Source of the DNA: Bacillus glycinifermentans
Lineage (GTDB): Bacteria > Bacillota > Bacilli > Bacillales > Bacillaceae
Reading direction: 5' to 3'
DNA length: 64,000 nucleotides
Assembly (NCBI RefSeq): GCF_001042475.2
Contig: NZ_LECW02000035.1
Span: forward strand, 1 to 64,000
The translations under genes and the position numbers were made by a program. The notes under the pieces were generated by a model. That model searched no databases, was not told the origin of the DNA, and saw only the letters and a program-made list of their open reading frames with translations. This document shows positions 8,196 through 16,598 of the stretch, in pieces (position 1 is the first letter of the stretch; the number at the start of each line of letters is the position of its first letter).

Positions 8196-9256
8196 CGATT
8201 CGATTTGGACTGATCGGCTGCGGCTATATATCCAAAAAACACCTGTTCACCTTAAGCGGGTGCCCTGAAGCAGAGCTTGCAGCCATCAGCGATGTAACCG
8301 AAGAGCGAATGGCCGAAGCAGCTGACTACTATCAGTCGTTGAGAGGCTTAAAGCCTGAGGTCGCCCGCTATCGGGAATATACCGACATGCTGGCCGATCC
8401 GTCGATCGATGCGGTAATCGTTGCGGCCGTTTCGGGTCTTCACGCCGAAATGGCGAAACGATCGATACTGGCCGAAAAGCATGTCATTCTCGAAAAACCG
8501 ATGACACTGTCGCTCGAGAAGGCCGATGAGCTTATCCGGCTGGCGAAAGAGAAAAAACGTAAGCTCATGGTCTGCCATCAAATGCGTCATCGGCCGATCA
8601 TGAAAAAAATAAAAGAAACGATTGAAGAGGGAAAATTAGGGAAGCTGTACTTAGGTACGGCTGCGCTCCGGCTCAACCGGTCTCCAGCTTACTACGCAGA
8701 GGCTTCATGGCGCGGGAATTGGGAAAAAGACGGGGGGATGCTCATCAATCAGGGAATCCATCTGATCGACCTTCTGCAATGGTTTTTAGGAGACGTGACA
8801 AGCGCATACGGCGATATCCTGACTGCTTCGCCAGGGAAAGAAACGGAAGACGTAGCAGCAGGCATCCTGACGTTTGCCAATCAGGCAAAAGGCGTCATAG
8901 AAGCCAACATCATTACACAGCCGAACAATCTTGGAAGCTCGCTGTCCATTTTCGGGGAAAACGGTTCGATATCGTTGGAAGGCCCGTCATTAAACCGGAT
9001 CAGCCGCTGGTATATTGCAGGGGAAGAGACGGATAGGGAAGAAGCGGAAAAGCTGAATGACCTCCGGGGCGAACAGGAGGCGATGTACGACAACTTCATC
9101 CGCTCCATCTGCGCGGACGACCCGCTCCTGGTTGACGGCAGCGAAGGAAAAAAAGCGCTGGAAACGATATTCGGAATCTATCAATCCGCACTGACAAAGG
9201 AAGTGGTGCACCTCCCCCTTCCATCATTTCAAACAGCAGACATGAGAAAGAAATAG
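8192..9256 (+). CDS. Gfo/Idh/MocA-family sugar oxidoreductase (WbpB/WlbA-like)
   Basis: The protein has 354 residues. The N-terminal Rossmann fold shows IRFGLIGCGYISKKHL (GxGxxx), and the family hallmark EKP appears in HVILEKPMTLSLEKADELI. In the C-terminal half, GGMLINQGIHLIDLLQWF carries the catalytic His/Asp region. It starts at a GTG that overlaps the stop of the aminotransferase, implying translational coupling. In WbpA/B/E systems this enzyme oxidises the 3-hydroxyl of UDP-GlcNAc-uronic acid using NAD. That assignment here rests on gene order. Confidence 0.85.
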   Translation: MTIRFGLIGCGYISKKHLFTLSGCPEAELAAISDVTEERMAEAADYYQSLRGLKPEVARYREYTDMLADPSIDAVIVAAVSGLHAEMAKRSILAEKHVILEKPMTLSLEKADELIRLAKEKKRKLMVCHQMRHRPIMKKIKETIEEGKLGKLYLGTAALRLNRSPAYYAEASWRGNWEKDGGMLINQGIHLIDLLQWFLGDVTSAYGDILTASPGKETEDVAAGILTFANQAKGVIEANIITQPNNLGSSLSIFGENGSISLEGPSLNRISRWYIAGEETDREEAEKLNDLRGEQEAMYDNFIRSICADDPLLVDGSEGKKALETIFGIYQSALTKEVVHLPLPSFQTADMRKK

Positions 9257-9342
9257 GTGTCGCAAATCGGTAAACCGTCCCTTTCAAAAAAAGAGATAAA
9301 ACATATTTTATTAAAGGAATGTATGAAGGGGCGATTAAATAC

Positions 9343-10668
9343 ATGAACAATCAAGAACAGCAACACCGGACGATAGCTGTCATAGGCCTGGGGTTTGTCG
9401 GTCTGCCCTTGTCTATGCTGCTGATATCAAAAGGGTTTTCTGTCATTGGCATCGATTTGGACGAAACGAAAATCAAATCTTTAAAAGCCGGGAACAGCTA
9501 TATTTCTGATATAAAAGGAGAAACGATCAAGAGCGCCATTACGAGCGGCTCTTTTCGGCCTGACGCTGACTACGGGCTGATCAGAAAAGCCGAGGCGGTG
9601 ATCATTTGCGTGCCGACGCCTTTGGACGATGAATCGGCTCCGAACTTGGACTACGTGACAAAAGCGGCGGAATCGATCAGAGAGCATCTGCAAAAAGGCC
9701 AGCTTGTTGTCTTGGAAAGCTCGACATACCCGGGCACGACGAAAGATCTCGTCAAACCGATTTTGGAAAAAAGCGGCCTGGTGTGCGGGAAGGATTTTTA
9801 TCTTGCCTATTCCCCGGAACGCGTCGATCCCGGCAACAAGTTTCCGATCGAAGTCGTTCCGAAAGTTGTCGGGGGAGCGACGGACGCCTGCCGGGATCAA
9901 GTCTATCAGTTATACACCAGCATCTATCAGGAAGTCGTTCCGGTCACATCTCCTGAAACGGCCGAGCTGACAAAGCTGCTCGAAAACACATACCGGTTCA
10001 TCAACATTTCATTTATTAACGAATTTGCGATGATCTGCGACAAGCTAGGTGTTGACGTATGGGAAGTCATCAGGGCGGCAAGCACGAAGCCATACGGATT
10101 TGCTGCGTTTTATCCGGGTCCGGGAATCGGCGGTCACTGCATTCCGGTCGACCCTTTATATTTGCAATTTATCATCGGAAAAAAAGGCATCTCAAGCGAC
10201 TTCATTCGCCTTTCGGAAGAGATGAACGAAAGGATCGTTCGCTATATTGCCGAACGCTCGCTGCAATTGGCGCAAAAAGAAAACACAACAGAAGCGAACA
10301 TTCTCATCTACGGCGTCACCTATAAACGAAATGTCGCGGACGTGCGCGAATCAAAATCGCTCGACATCATCGAGAAGCTCGTCGGGACGGGTGCGGAGGT
10401 TTCCTATCACGATCCGCATGTTCCAGAGCTTCGTATCGGCGGAAAGACGTTTTTCAGTCAACCGATTAATTCCGAAACGCTGAAGGATTACGACTGTATC
10501 GTCATTTTGACGGACCACGCCGAACTGCCAAAAGAACTCCTTTTGCAATACGCAAAAGTCATCTTTGATACGAGGGGAATTTTAACAGACAGCTCAGGAA
10601 ACGCTAAAGTCGTTCAGCTCGGAAACGGTCTTTCACAGCCGTGTCATCCGTCAGCAGAAAACGAATGA
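9343..10668 (+). CDS. UDP-N-acetylglucosamine 6-dehydrogenase-like nucleotide sugar dehydrogenase (WbpA-like)
   Basis: The protein has 441 residues with the three UDP-sugar dehydrogenase domains. The NAD fold is IAVIGLGFVGLPLSMLL, the substrate loop YSPERVDPGN, and the catalytic Cys lies in GPGIGGHCIPVDPLYL. The CIPVDP form is typical of WbpA-type UDP-GlcNAc dehydrogenases rather than WecC (CIAVDP). The C-terminal UDP-binding region includes GVTYKRNVADVRESKS. ATG 9343 is preferred (GAAGGGG 11 bases upstream); the ATG at 9319 has no spacing from AAAGGA. The 3' end overlaps the convergent yvaD-like gene by 65 bases, so no terminator separates them. Confidence 0.88.
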   Translation: MNNQEQQHRTIAVIGLGFVGLPLSMLLISKGFSVIGIDLDETKIKSLKAGNSYISDIKGETIKSAITSGSFRPDADYGLIRKAEAVIICVPTPLDDESAPNLDYVTKAAESIREHLQKGQLVVLESSTYPGTTKDLVKPILEKSGLVCGKDFYLAYSPERVDPGNKFPIEVVPKVVGGATDACRDQVYQLYTSIYQEVVPVTSPETAELTKLLENTYRFINISFINEFAMICDKLGVDVWEVIRAASTKPYGFAAFYPGPGIGGHCIPVDPLYLQFIIGKKGISSDFIRLSEEMNERIVRYIAERSLQLAQKENTTEANILIYGVTYKRNVADVRESKSLDIIEKLVGTGAEVSYHDPHVPELRIGGKTFFSQPINSETLKDYDCIVILTDHAELPKELLLQYAKVIFDTRGILTDSSGNAKVVQLGNGLSQPCHPSAENE

Positions 10669-11023
10669 AATATAACGGATATATCATGAGAAACAGGTTG
10701 AACGACCACCAGAGCGGATCGAAATCTCCGCTGAACAGCCAAAAGGCGATCGCTTGCAGGCCGGAGCAGAATGTTAACACAAGGGAGACCAGGGCGGCGC
10801 TTTTCCATAACGGCCGCTTTTTTTTATGCAAATATAAGCTGGCGAGCCCGCTGATCGAAATCAAAATATCCAGCGGCAAAAACGACCAGTTCCAAGCGAT
10901 GACGACCGGATCGTCATAATCCTTAAACGCCGCGTTTGCCGGAATGAGGTGAAAAAACGTAATGAACCAATATAAAATAAAGCCGATATCTGTAACAAAC
11001 AAAAATGGTTTCAAATATTTCAC
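10604..11023 (-). CDS. yvaD: YvaD-like integral membrane protein
   Basis: The 139-residue protein has four evident hydrophobic segments (FLFVTDIGFILYWFITFF, the WSFLPLDILISISGLASLYL region, ALVSLVLTFCSGLQAIAFWLF, and LFLMIYPLYFIRFLL). It is the third gene of a yvaF-yvaE-yvaD unit as in B. subtilis; its function is unknown. The frame extends to a TTG overlapping the yvaE stop, but a GGGAGG 5 bases before the GTG at 11023 makes that the likelier start. It overlaps the dehydrogenase gene tail-to-tail over 10604-10668. Confidence 0.7.
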   Translation of the reverse strand: MKYLKPFLFVTDIGFILYWFITFFHLIPANAAFKDYDDPVVIAWNWSFLPLDILISISGLASLYLHKKKRPLWKSAALVSLVLTFCSGLQAIAFWLFSGDFDPLWWSFNLFLMIYPLYFIRFLLTDDTAVKDRFRAERL

Positions 11024-11037
11024 GGTTTCCTCCCGAT

Positions 11038-11367
11038 TCAATTGATTGGCCGGTGCTCTGTTATATTCAATGCGACGACTCCGGTGATAATCAGAATGAT
11101 AGAAACGGCCTTCACGATACTGACGCTTTCACCTAAAAAAAGAAAACCGATCAGCGAAATCAAGACGATTCCGACCCCGGACCAAACGGCATAAGCAACG
11201 GAAACGTCCATCGTTTTCAGGGTGAGCGTCAAAAACGTCAAGCTTGCACCGTAAAATGCAAGCAGAAGAACGCTCGGAACCACCTTTGAAAAGCCGTTCG
11301 ACAGCTTCATGCTGACCGTTCCCGCCGTTTCAAACAAGACCGCTAAACATAAATAAAGCCAGTGCAC
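11038..11367 (-). CDS. yvaE: Small multidrug resistance (SMR) efflux protein YvaE
   Basis: A 109-residue, four-helix SMR protein. It shows the family's membrane glutamate in LAVLFETAGTVSMKLS (helix 1), VAYAVWSGVGIVLISLIGFLFLGE (helix 3 and loop), and the final helix IILIITGVVALNI. SMR proteins are dimeric proton antiporters for cationic toxicants. An AGGAGG stands 5 bases before the ATG. It is co-transcribed with the TetR gene 13 bases upstream. Confidence 0.88.
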   Translation of the reverse strand: MHWLYLCLAVLFETAGTVSMKLSNGFSKVVPSVLLLAFYGASLTFLTLTLKTMDVSVAYAVWSGVGIVLISLIGFLFLGESVSIVKAVSIILIITGVVALNITEHRPIN

Positions 11368-11380
11368 ATCGATTCCTCCT

Positions 11381-11941
11381 CTAATCTTGTTTTGTGCTGA
11401 TCCCGTGTATCAAAATATCGACGGCGGACTTCAGCATCTCTCCCATCGTAAAGCGGCTTTTCAAAGAAGAAGCTGGATCATAAATCTGATTCAGGCTCCC
11501 TGTATACATGTGAATGAATAACGGCAAATCGATCTCTTTGATGATTCCTTGCGCCATTCCCTGGTTGAACAGATCTTCTACAACGGCCCAATCGTCCTTT
11601 AAGAACGAATCGAGCTTCAGCCATTGGTCATAGTGATATTTTTTCAATTCCGTCAATAGGCGAATATCCATGAATTCAAAATCGGCGGGAACGGCAATCA
11701 AAATTTGTTCAATTTTTTCTATGGTGCCAAGCTGTTCATTAGCTGCGATGGCTTGCTCTTTTTCTTTAATCTGTGAGACGACATGATCGATGACTTCGGC
11801 TACAAGGTCATCTTTTGATGCGAAGCATTCATAAATCGTGCGTTTGCTGACGGCCAGTTGTTTCGCTAAATCGCCCATCGTAAAGGTGAAGCCTTTTTGC
11901 CTAATGAGATGAATTGTTTCTTTCAGCATTCGTTCTTTCAT
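11381..11941 (-). CDS. yvaF: TetR-family regulator YvaF
   Basis: The protein has 186 residues. The N-terminal helix-turn-helix is FTMGDLAKQLAVSKRTIYECFASKDDLVAEVI and the rest is the helical ligand-binding domain. It is the first gene of the unit with the SMR pump, so it probably represses yvaFED; an inverted repeat lies just upstream at 11960-11987. The inducer is unknown. The ATG at 11941 has a GGGG 11 bases upstream; a second ATG at residue 5 is an alternative. Confidence 0.82.
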   Translation of the reverse strand: MKERMLKETIHLIRQKGFTFTMGDLAKQLAVSKRTIYECFASKDDLVAEVIDHVVSQIKEKEQAIAANEQLGTIEKIEQILIAVPADFEFMDIRLLTELKKYHYDQWLKLDSFLKDDWAVVEDLFNQGMAQGIIKEIDLPLFIHMYTGSLNQIYDPASSLKSRFTMGEMLKSAVDILIHGISTKQD

Positions 11942-11959
11942 TCCTGTTTGTCCCCTTTC

Positions 11960-11987
11960 TGGTACTGATAAAAACTTTTTGGTACCA
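11960..11987. promoter_or_regulatory. Candidate YvaF operator (inverted repeat)
   Basis: TGGTAC at 11960-11965 and GTACCA at 11982-11987 are perfect inverted arms separated by 16 bases. The right arm is part of an 8-base palindrome TGGTACCA. It lies 19 bases upstream of the TetR start. Confidence 0.4.
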
Positions 11988-12091
11988 AAGGTATTGTAAC
12001 CCGGAATTGGACAAATGTAAAATTCTTCTCACTCACGCCCAGATCAATTCAGAATACAATGTGGTAAAACAGTGCTTAAAGGGTGAGGGCC

Positions 12092-13003
12092 GTGTGGATC
12101 GGAATATCGTTGATCGTCTTGGGGCTGGGGATCAGCATTTTTGCCGTCAGTCTCATTGTCAGCTATTTGTTTGTGATGCCAAACAGGAGCAGCTATGAAG
12201 AAACATTTTTCAGCGGGGTCAGAAATGGGGAGATTATTGACGATGTGTATCGGTCGCACGACAAAGAGGAGCTTTTTTTGACTGCTGAGGACGGCTGCCG
12301 GCTTCATGCGCTGTATTTCCCGGCTCCGGACAGCCGGAAAGCCGTGATTATCGCCCATGGCATTAAATGGTCGCTGTTTGGGGGCTATAAATATGTTGAG
12401 CTGTTCCAGTCGCTCGGCTATCATGTGCTGCTTTGCGACAGCAGATGCCACGGATTAAGCGGCGGTTCGCATGTTTCCTACGGATATTATGAAAAGAACG
12501 ATTTGGCGATGTGGGCAGATGAGCTTGAAAACAAGCTCGGCAAAGGCGTCTTTGTCGGTGTGCTCGGCGAATCGCTCGGAGCGGCGGCCGCCGTTGAACT
12601 GATGAAACAGGATGAGAGGATTCGATTTTGCATCGCGGATTCGTGTTTCAGCGATTTAACAGAGCTTTGCCGCTACCAGCTGAAAGGGGCCGTCAAGCTG
12701 GTTGTGCCGTTTCTCATTCCGCTGACGAGCAGGCTGATTAAACGGCGTCACGGCTGGAGCCTTGCCGACATTTCCCCGGTCCGCGATCTTGAAGAGACGG
12801 ATACGCCGCTGTTCATTATCCACGGCAAAAATGATCAGCTCGTCCCGCCGCAAATGGCCGAAAGCCTGTACGAGCGGAAAACGGGAATCAAGAAGCTGTA
12901 TTTGATCGAAGGAGCGGGACACGTCGGAGGATTTCGCCAAAACCCCGAAGAGTATATCCGGAGGATTCAAGACTTTTTACTGCAGGTTGAACCGGTCAAA
13001 TAG
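12092..13003 (+). CDS. Membrane-anchored alpha/beta hydrolase
   Basis: The 303-residue protein has one N-terminal membrane segment (WIGISLIVLGLGISIFAVSLIVSYLFVM) followed by an alpha/beta hydrolase domain. The nucleophile elbow is GESLGA (Ser in VGVLGESLGAAAA), the acid is probably Asp in FIIHGKNDQLVPP, and the base is His in EGAGHVGG. It resembles YqkD-type Bacillus hydrolases of unknown substrate. GTG at 12092 is chosen because AAAGGG lies 8 bases upstream; the GTG at 12083 abuts the ribosome site. The stop touches the convergent regulator gene (13003/13004). Confidence 0.8.
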   Translation: MWIGISLIVLGLGISIFAVSLIVSYLFVMPNRSSYEETFFSGVRNGEIIDDVYRSHDKEELFLTAEDGCRLHALYFPAPDSRKAVIIAHGIKWSLFGGYKYVELFQSLGYHVLLCDSRCHGLSGGSHVSYGYYEKNDLAMWADELENKLGKGVFVGVLGESLGAAAAVELMKQDERIRFCIADSCFSDLTELCRYQLKGAVKLVVPFLIPLTSRLIKRRHGWSLADISPVRDLEETDTPLFIIHGKNDQLVPPQMAESLYERKTGIKKLYLIEGAGHVGGFRQNPEEYIRRIQDFLLQVEPVK

Positions 13004-13366
13004 TTACTCGGCAGCCGCCGATTGTTTGCGCGCTTCTTCGATTTTATCGGCATGCGACACTCCCCAGCTCATCATTTGGTTGATGATCGGAATTAACGTC
13101 TGGCCGAATTCGGTTAAACGGTATTCGACTTTTGGGGGAACCTGCTTATAAATTTCGCGGTGAACGATGCCGTCGCGCTCCAGCTCGCGAAGCTGCAGGG
13201 TCAGCATTCTTTGCGTCACTTTCGGGATTAAGCGGCGCAGCTCGTTAAAACGCTTTTTCCCGTCTATTAAATGAAACAGGATCACGCTTTTCCATTTGCC
13301 GCCGATAATGTCAATCGTCGCTTCAACCGGGCATGAATATCCGGCCGGTCCTTTACAGTCTGCCAT
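13004..13366 (-). CDS. HxlR/DUF24-family redox regulator, HypR-like
   Basis: The 120-residue protein has a single winged-helix DUF24 domain (CPVEATIDIIGGKWKSVILFHLIDG, then RFNELRRLIPKVTQRMLTLQLRELERDGIV). Two N-terminal cysteines are present; the one in SCPVE sits where thiol-sensing family members carry their reactive Cys. If the first ATG (13372) is used it is residue 14, the number known for HypR; the second ATG (13366) has better ribosome spacing (8 versus 2 bases). It is divergent from the nitroreductase yfkO, which B. subtilis HypR activates from an unlinked locus. Regulation of that neighbour is inferred. Confidence 0.82.
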   Translation of the reverse strand: MADCKGPAGYSCPVEATIDIIGGKWKSVILFHLIDGKKRFNELRRLIPKVTQRMLTLQLRELERDGIVHREIYKQVPPKVEYRLTEFGQTLIPIINQMMSWGVSHADKIEEARKQSAAAE

Positions 13367-13379
13367 CTTCATCTCTCCT

Positions 13380-13399
13380 TAGTATAAAAAATGATACTA
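13380..13399. promoter_or_regulatory. Candidate operator for the HypR-like regulator
   Basis: TAGTAT at 13380-13385 and ATACTA at 13394-13399 are perfect inverted arms with an 8-base spacer. They lie between the divergent regulator and nitroreductase genes. The TACT/AGTA half-sites resemble those of DUF24 regulators. Confidence 0.45.
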
Positions 13400-13495
13400 T
13401 CCAACAAAAATGTGCGTACTTTTTATCTTTTATTATAATAATTAGAATGTAATTGAAAAAGGAATACACTTTTTAGTAGAGGAGAGAAGCAAATC

Positions 13496-14179
13496 ATGGC
13501 AGATCAATCAAAGAAACAGGAGATTCTTGAAGCATTTCGATTCAGACATGCCACAAAAGAATTCGACCCGGACAAAAAGATTTCAGATGAAGATTTTCAG
13601 CTTATTCTGGAGGCCGGCAGACTGTCGCCAAGCTCGGTAGGACTGGAACCGTGGAAATTTGTCGTCGTTCAAAACAAAGAGCTGCGCGAAAAGCTCCGTC
13701 AAGTCTCATGGGGGGCACAGGGACAGCTCCCGACCGCCAGCCATTTCGTGCTGCTGCTCGGCCGCACGGCTAAGGAAATGAGATATGACTCCGACTATAT
13801 CGCACATCAATTAAAGCATGTGAAGAAAATGCCGGATGACATCATCGAAAACATGGTAAAAGAAGACGGCGTGATCAAGAGCTTCCAGGATGGCGATTTT
13901 CACTTGTTCGAAAGCGACAGGGCGATGTTTGACTGGGTCTCCAAACAAACGTACATCGCGCTTGCCAATATGATGACGGCAGCCGCTTTGATCGGCATCG
14001 ATTCCTGCCCGATTGAAGGCTTTAATTATGACAAGGTTCATGACATCCTTGAAAAAGAAGGCCTGCTTGAGGAAGGGCGGTTTGACATTTCGGTGATGGC
14101 CGCGTTCGGATACCGCGTCAAAGAGCCTCGTCCGAAAACAAGGCAGGAGCTTGATCAAGTCGTGAAATGGGTCAACTAA
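13496..14179 (+). CDS. yfkO: NAD(P)H nitroreductase / flavin oxidoreductase YfkO (HypO)
   Basis: A 227-residue FMN-dependent nitroreductase: [14 protein letters not shown] (FMN phosphate-binding Arg), [21 protein letters not shown], and a C-terminal [15 protein letters not shown] with the flavin-contacting loop. In B. subtilis the orthologue (HypO) is induced by disulfide and hypochlorite stress through HypR. A GAGGAGAG ribosome site precedes the ATG. The operon is monocistronic, ending at a terminator at 14206-14235. Confidence 0.88.
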   Translation: MADQSKKQEILEAFRFRHATKEFDPDKKISDEDFQLILEAGRLSPSSVGLEPWKFVVVQNKELREKLRQVSWGAQGQLPTASHFVLLLGRTAKEMRYDSDYIAHQLKHVKKMPDDIIENMVKEDGVIKSFQDGDFHLFESDRAMFDWVSKQTYIALANMMTAAALIGIDSCPIEGFNYDKVHDILEKEGLLEEGRFDISVMAAFGYRVKEPRPKTRQELDQVVKWVN

Positions 14180-14205
14180 AAGCTGGTACTCTTTAGAATC
14201 GGCCA

Positions 14206-14235
14206 GGCTGTCGAGAAAATCTCGATAGCCTTTTT
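14206..14235 (+). terminator. Terminator of yfkO
   Basis: A 10-pair stem (14206-14215 with 14221-14230, one G-U) with a 5-base loop and five T. Confidence 0.85.
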
Positions 14236-14543
14236 AATTATAACCACAAAATATACAGATAGATTTCACGAGAAATCCTCTATATATAGTGTCTTGAGAT
14301 TGCGGAAATAAAAAATGAGGGTTTTTTGACCTGCGTCTTCAAACCCCCACTTTCTCTTTAAACTGAGAACGCCCAATTAGGGTGCTCTTTTCACACTGGG
14401 CACAATTACAACTGTACGACTTGGACTCACTCGGTTGAAATTGAAAAAAATAGATGATTTTCTTTTTATTACCATAAAATGTGATACAATTGACTCGGGC
14501 AAATAAACAAAAAGGGGTGAAATTTAACTTAAATCTTTTGTGC
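14236..14543. other. A+T-rich intergenic stretch at the left edge of an insertion
   Basis: About 300 bases without a supportable gene; base composition shifts to A+T-rich compared with yfkO. A GATACAAT box near 14480 followed by AAAAAGGGG near 14511 looks like a promoter and ribosome site on the plus strand, but no convincing reading frame follows. Confidence 0.4.
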
Positions 14544-14918
14544 TCAATTCTTTTGGATAAAGACAGAATCCCAAAACCAGTAAACCAAAGCCAAAAGAAA
14601 ACTGAAAACGTACAATTTATACCACAAAAAAACAATAAGGCCATAGTCAGTCAATAAGGCCAATATCCCACACACAACTAGAGAAACTATGAAGTAAGTC
14701 ACTAAATACCACCCATGAAATTTTTGGGGATTGCGATTTAAAAAGATTTGAACTGGAGTTGCAAAAATAAGATAAGCGACCAACATAAACAAACTTATCG
14801 CTCTAAAAGACGCAAAACCAAAACCCTCTAAGAACATCAATGTGTAAACAATTGTCGCTGATAAAACGGAAAAGACAACAGTACACAAATAATCAATAAT
14901 CCCTCTCAAAATACCCAT
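14544..14918 (-). CDS. Small four-helix membrane protein (UPF0715-like)
   Basis: The protein has 124 residues with four hydrophobic stretches: TVVFSVLSATIVYTLMFLEG, FRAISLFMLVAYLIFATPVQ, WYLVTYFIVSLVVCGILALL and YVFSFLLALVYWFW. The pattern resembles the UPF0715 family of short Bacillus membrane proteins, though I am not certain. It is divergent from a secreted protein gene, and both are A+T-rich compared with flanking genes, suggesting joint acquisition. An immunity or partner role for the secreted protein is only a hypothesis. Confidence 0.6.
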   Translation of the reverse strand: MGILRGIIDYLCTVVFSVLSATIVYTLMFLEGFGFASFRAISLFMLVAYLIFATPVQIFLNRNPQKFHGWYLVTYFIVSLVVCGILALLTDYGLIVFLWYKLYVFSFLLALVYWFWDSVFIQKN

Positions 14919-14977
14919 TAGTTAACTCCTTTTCTTCTAAAATTTAATTAATTTAACTAAAGATCGGAGGATTTTTT

Positions 14978-16324
14978 GTGAAAAAGTTTTTTGTTTTACC
15001 ATTCTTCCTAATACTGTTTCTTTGTTTATGTTCAATACCGAAAAGCTATGCAAAAGAAGCCTCTATTGATACCAAAGTGAAAAATGGACATTTTATTTTA
15101 AAGGTAAACGAAAAAGGTGATAAATACAAGTTCTTCAAAAATGGGGAACCTGTTTACGAAGGCTCTTCTAGTAAAGTCAGTGGTGATATATCAATGGTTG
15201 GAGACAAATATAAAATTGGAATTTTTCAAAATGACAAACTAAAAAAAGTGGTCACTCTCAACGTTCCTAATGATTTGCAACAAGAGACTCCAAATTCATT
15301 CGAAGGATCATATGCCGAAGATTTAATGGCTTACCAAATTCAAAAGGGGCATTTAAATATTGTAGCAGATACTGAAAGCGTAGAACTTTCATGGGATGAA
15401 CTCCCTGATAAGGACGGGATATATGAGGTTTATAGAGACGACCAAAAAATAGGTGAAACAAAAAATAGGGAGTTTACAGACAACAATGTGAAATCGGGTG
15501 AAAGGTACAACTACTCTATACAAGTAAGAATAGACCCTTCCTTACCAGAGCAAAAAGAGATTGAGAAAAAGATACAAGAGCTAGGTTCAAACCTTTCTGA
15601 GGAAGAAAAATCTGAAATCATGAGTGTCGAAGGTTCACTCTCTGCAGTTGTAGACTTGCCGGAAAACAAAGAATCATACCTAGAATCGAAAGATTCTATA
15701 TTAGACGATGTAACGAATAACGATAACTTTTCAGTACAAGGAAAACTACCAAAGGATAATATGAAGGGGTGGGATTATAAAACTTTTATTCCCTACAAAT
15801 CTGTTGCTGACCCTAAACCAGAGTTTAAGAAAACATACTTAAAGGGAGATAATAGAGGGTTTTCAGACACTTCTAATAAAATCAGGACACAGGCATTGGT
15901 CAATACGCAGTTCCATTCACCAACAAGTATAACTTTGTATAAAAAAGTTGGACAATCTGCAAGATGTAGTGATCCGGACTGCAAAAAGGTTATCGCAAGA
16001 AAAACCGCAAGCAGCGCCGGAATAAAACTTTATATTAACAGTAAGAAGAGCGACTATCTACATTGGACTGTAACTCATGCAGTTGGAATACCATTCGCAG
16101 ACTACTATCCAAAGATTGACTACAGTTACAATGTAATTCTGACGAAGGGAATGGCGTCCATTTCAGGCAAACACGATAAAGCTCCAAACCATGAGTTCTA
16201 TTTAAGCGCGCCATCTGCTTCTAAGTCAACGACAATCTACAGATATGCGGTTAAATCAAAGGATGACTTTTGGAATTTGTGGTTCTGGGCTCCTAAAAAA
16301 TCCTGGAAAACTGAACTTTTCTAG
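14978..16324 (+). CDS. Secreted FnIII-containing protein with DUF3238-like C-terminal domain
   Basis: The 448-residue protein has a clear signal peptide (MKKFFVLPFFLILFLCLCSI, cleavage likely after YA at residue 25). Residues about 125-185 read as a fibronectin type III module (VELSWDELPDKDGIYEVYRD, FTDNNVKSGERYNYSIQV). Residues about 285-448 form a separate domain opening YLKGDNRGFSDTSNKIRTQ, with a CSDPDC pair and many aromatics. The opening resembles DUF3238, a domain of unknown function in Bacillus secreted proteins; this is from memory. Codon use is A+T-rich and unlike yfkO and yfkN, between which it sits. AGATCGGAGG precedes the ATG. Confidence 0.78.
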   Translation: MKKFFVLPFFLILFLCLCSIPKSYAKEASIDTKVKNGHFILKVNEKGDKYKFFKNGEPVYEGSSSKVSGDISMVGDKYKIGIFQNDKLKKVVTLNVPNDLQQETPNSFEGSYAEDLMAYQIQKGHLNIVADTESVELSWDELPDKDGIYEVYRDDQKIGETKNREFTDNNVKSGERYNYSIQVRIDPSLPEQKEIEKKIQELGSNLSEEEKSEIMSVEGSLSAVVDLPENKESYLESKDSILDDVTNNDNFSVQGKLPKDNMKGWDYKTFIPYKSVADPKPEFKKTYLKGDNRGFSDTSNKIRTQALVNTQFHSPTSITLYKKVGQSARCSDPDCKKVIARKTASSAGIKLYINSKKSDYLHWTVTHAVGIPFADYYPKIDYSYNVILTKGMASISGKHDKAPNHEFYLSAPSASKSTTIYRYAVKSKDDFWNLWFWAPKKSWKTELF

Positions 16325-16565
16325 ACTGTTATGTATGATCTCTTCGTATCCAGTAGAGTAAATTTTATTCTGACTGTAGTAAGGGATTTTCCTTTAATGT
16401 AAATAGAGAGATTTACTGTAGCTAAAGTATATACCAGACGTATTAGTCCATTTTGTCTCGTCACCTAAACCTTAGTTTTAAAGTCTATTTCTATAATATT
16501 ATAAGAATTGTTAAATGTGTTATGTCTTTTTACAGATATTAAAAAAGGCTTTTCTCTACAAACTG

Positions 16566-16594
16566 AGCCGGTTCTCCGCAGAACCGGCTTTTTT
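16566..16594 (+). terminator. Rho-independent terminator
   Basis: A 10-pair perfect stem (16566-16575 with 16580-16589) and T run on the plus strand, 240 bases after the secreted protein gene and 5 bases from the yfkN stop. The 16325-16565 stretch before it holds nothing recognisable. Confidence 0.8.
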
Positions 16595-16598
16595 ATAT

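Noticed and set aside
14339..14644. Minus-strand frame ending in a CNCAQCEK zinc-ribbon-like string
   Set aside because: No ribosome site, overlaps the membrane protein gene, and the first half is out-of-frame shadow. The Cys pattern alone is too short to support a gene.
14512..14660. Plus-strand GTG frame of about 45 codons after AAAAAGG, antisense to the membrane protein
   Set aside because: The ribosome site touches the start codon and the product has no recognisable features.
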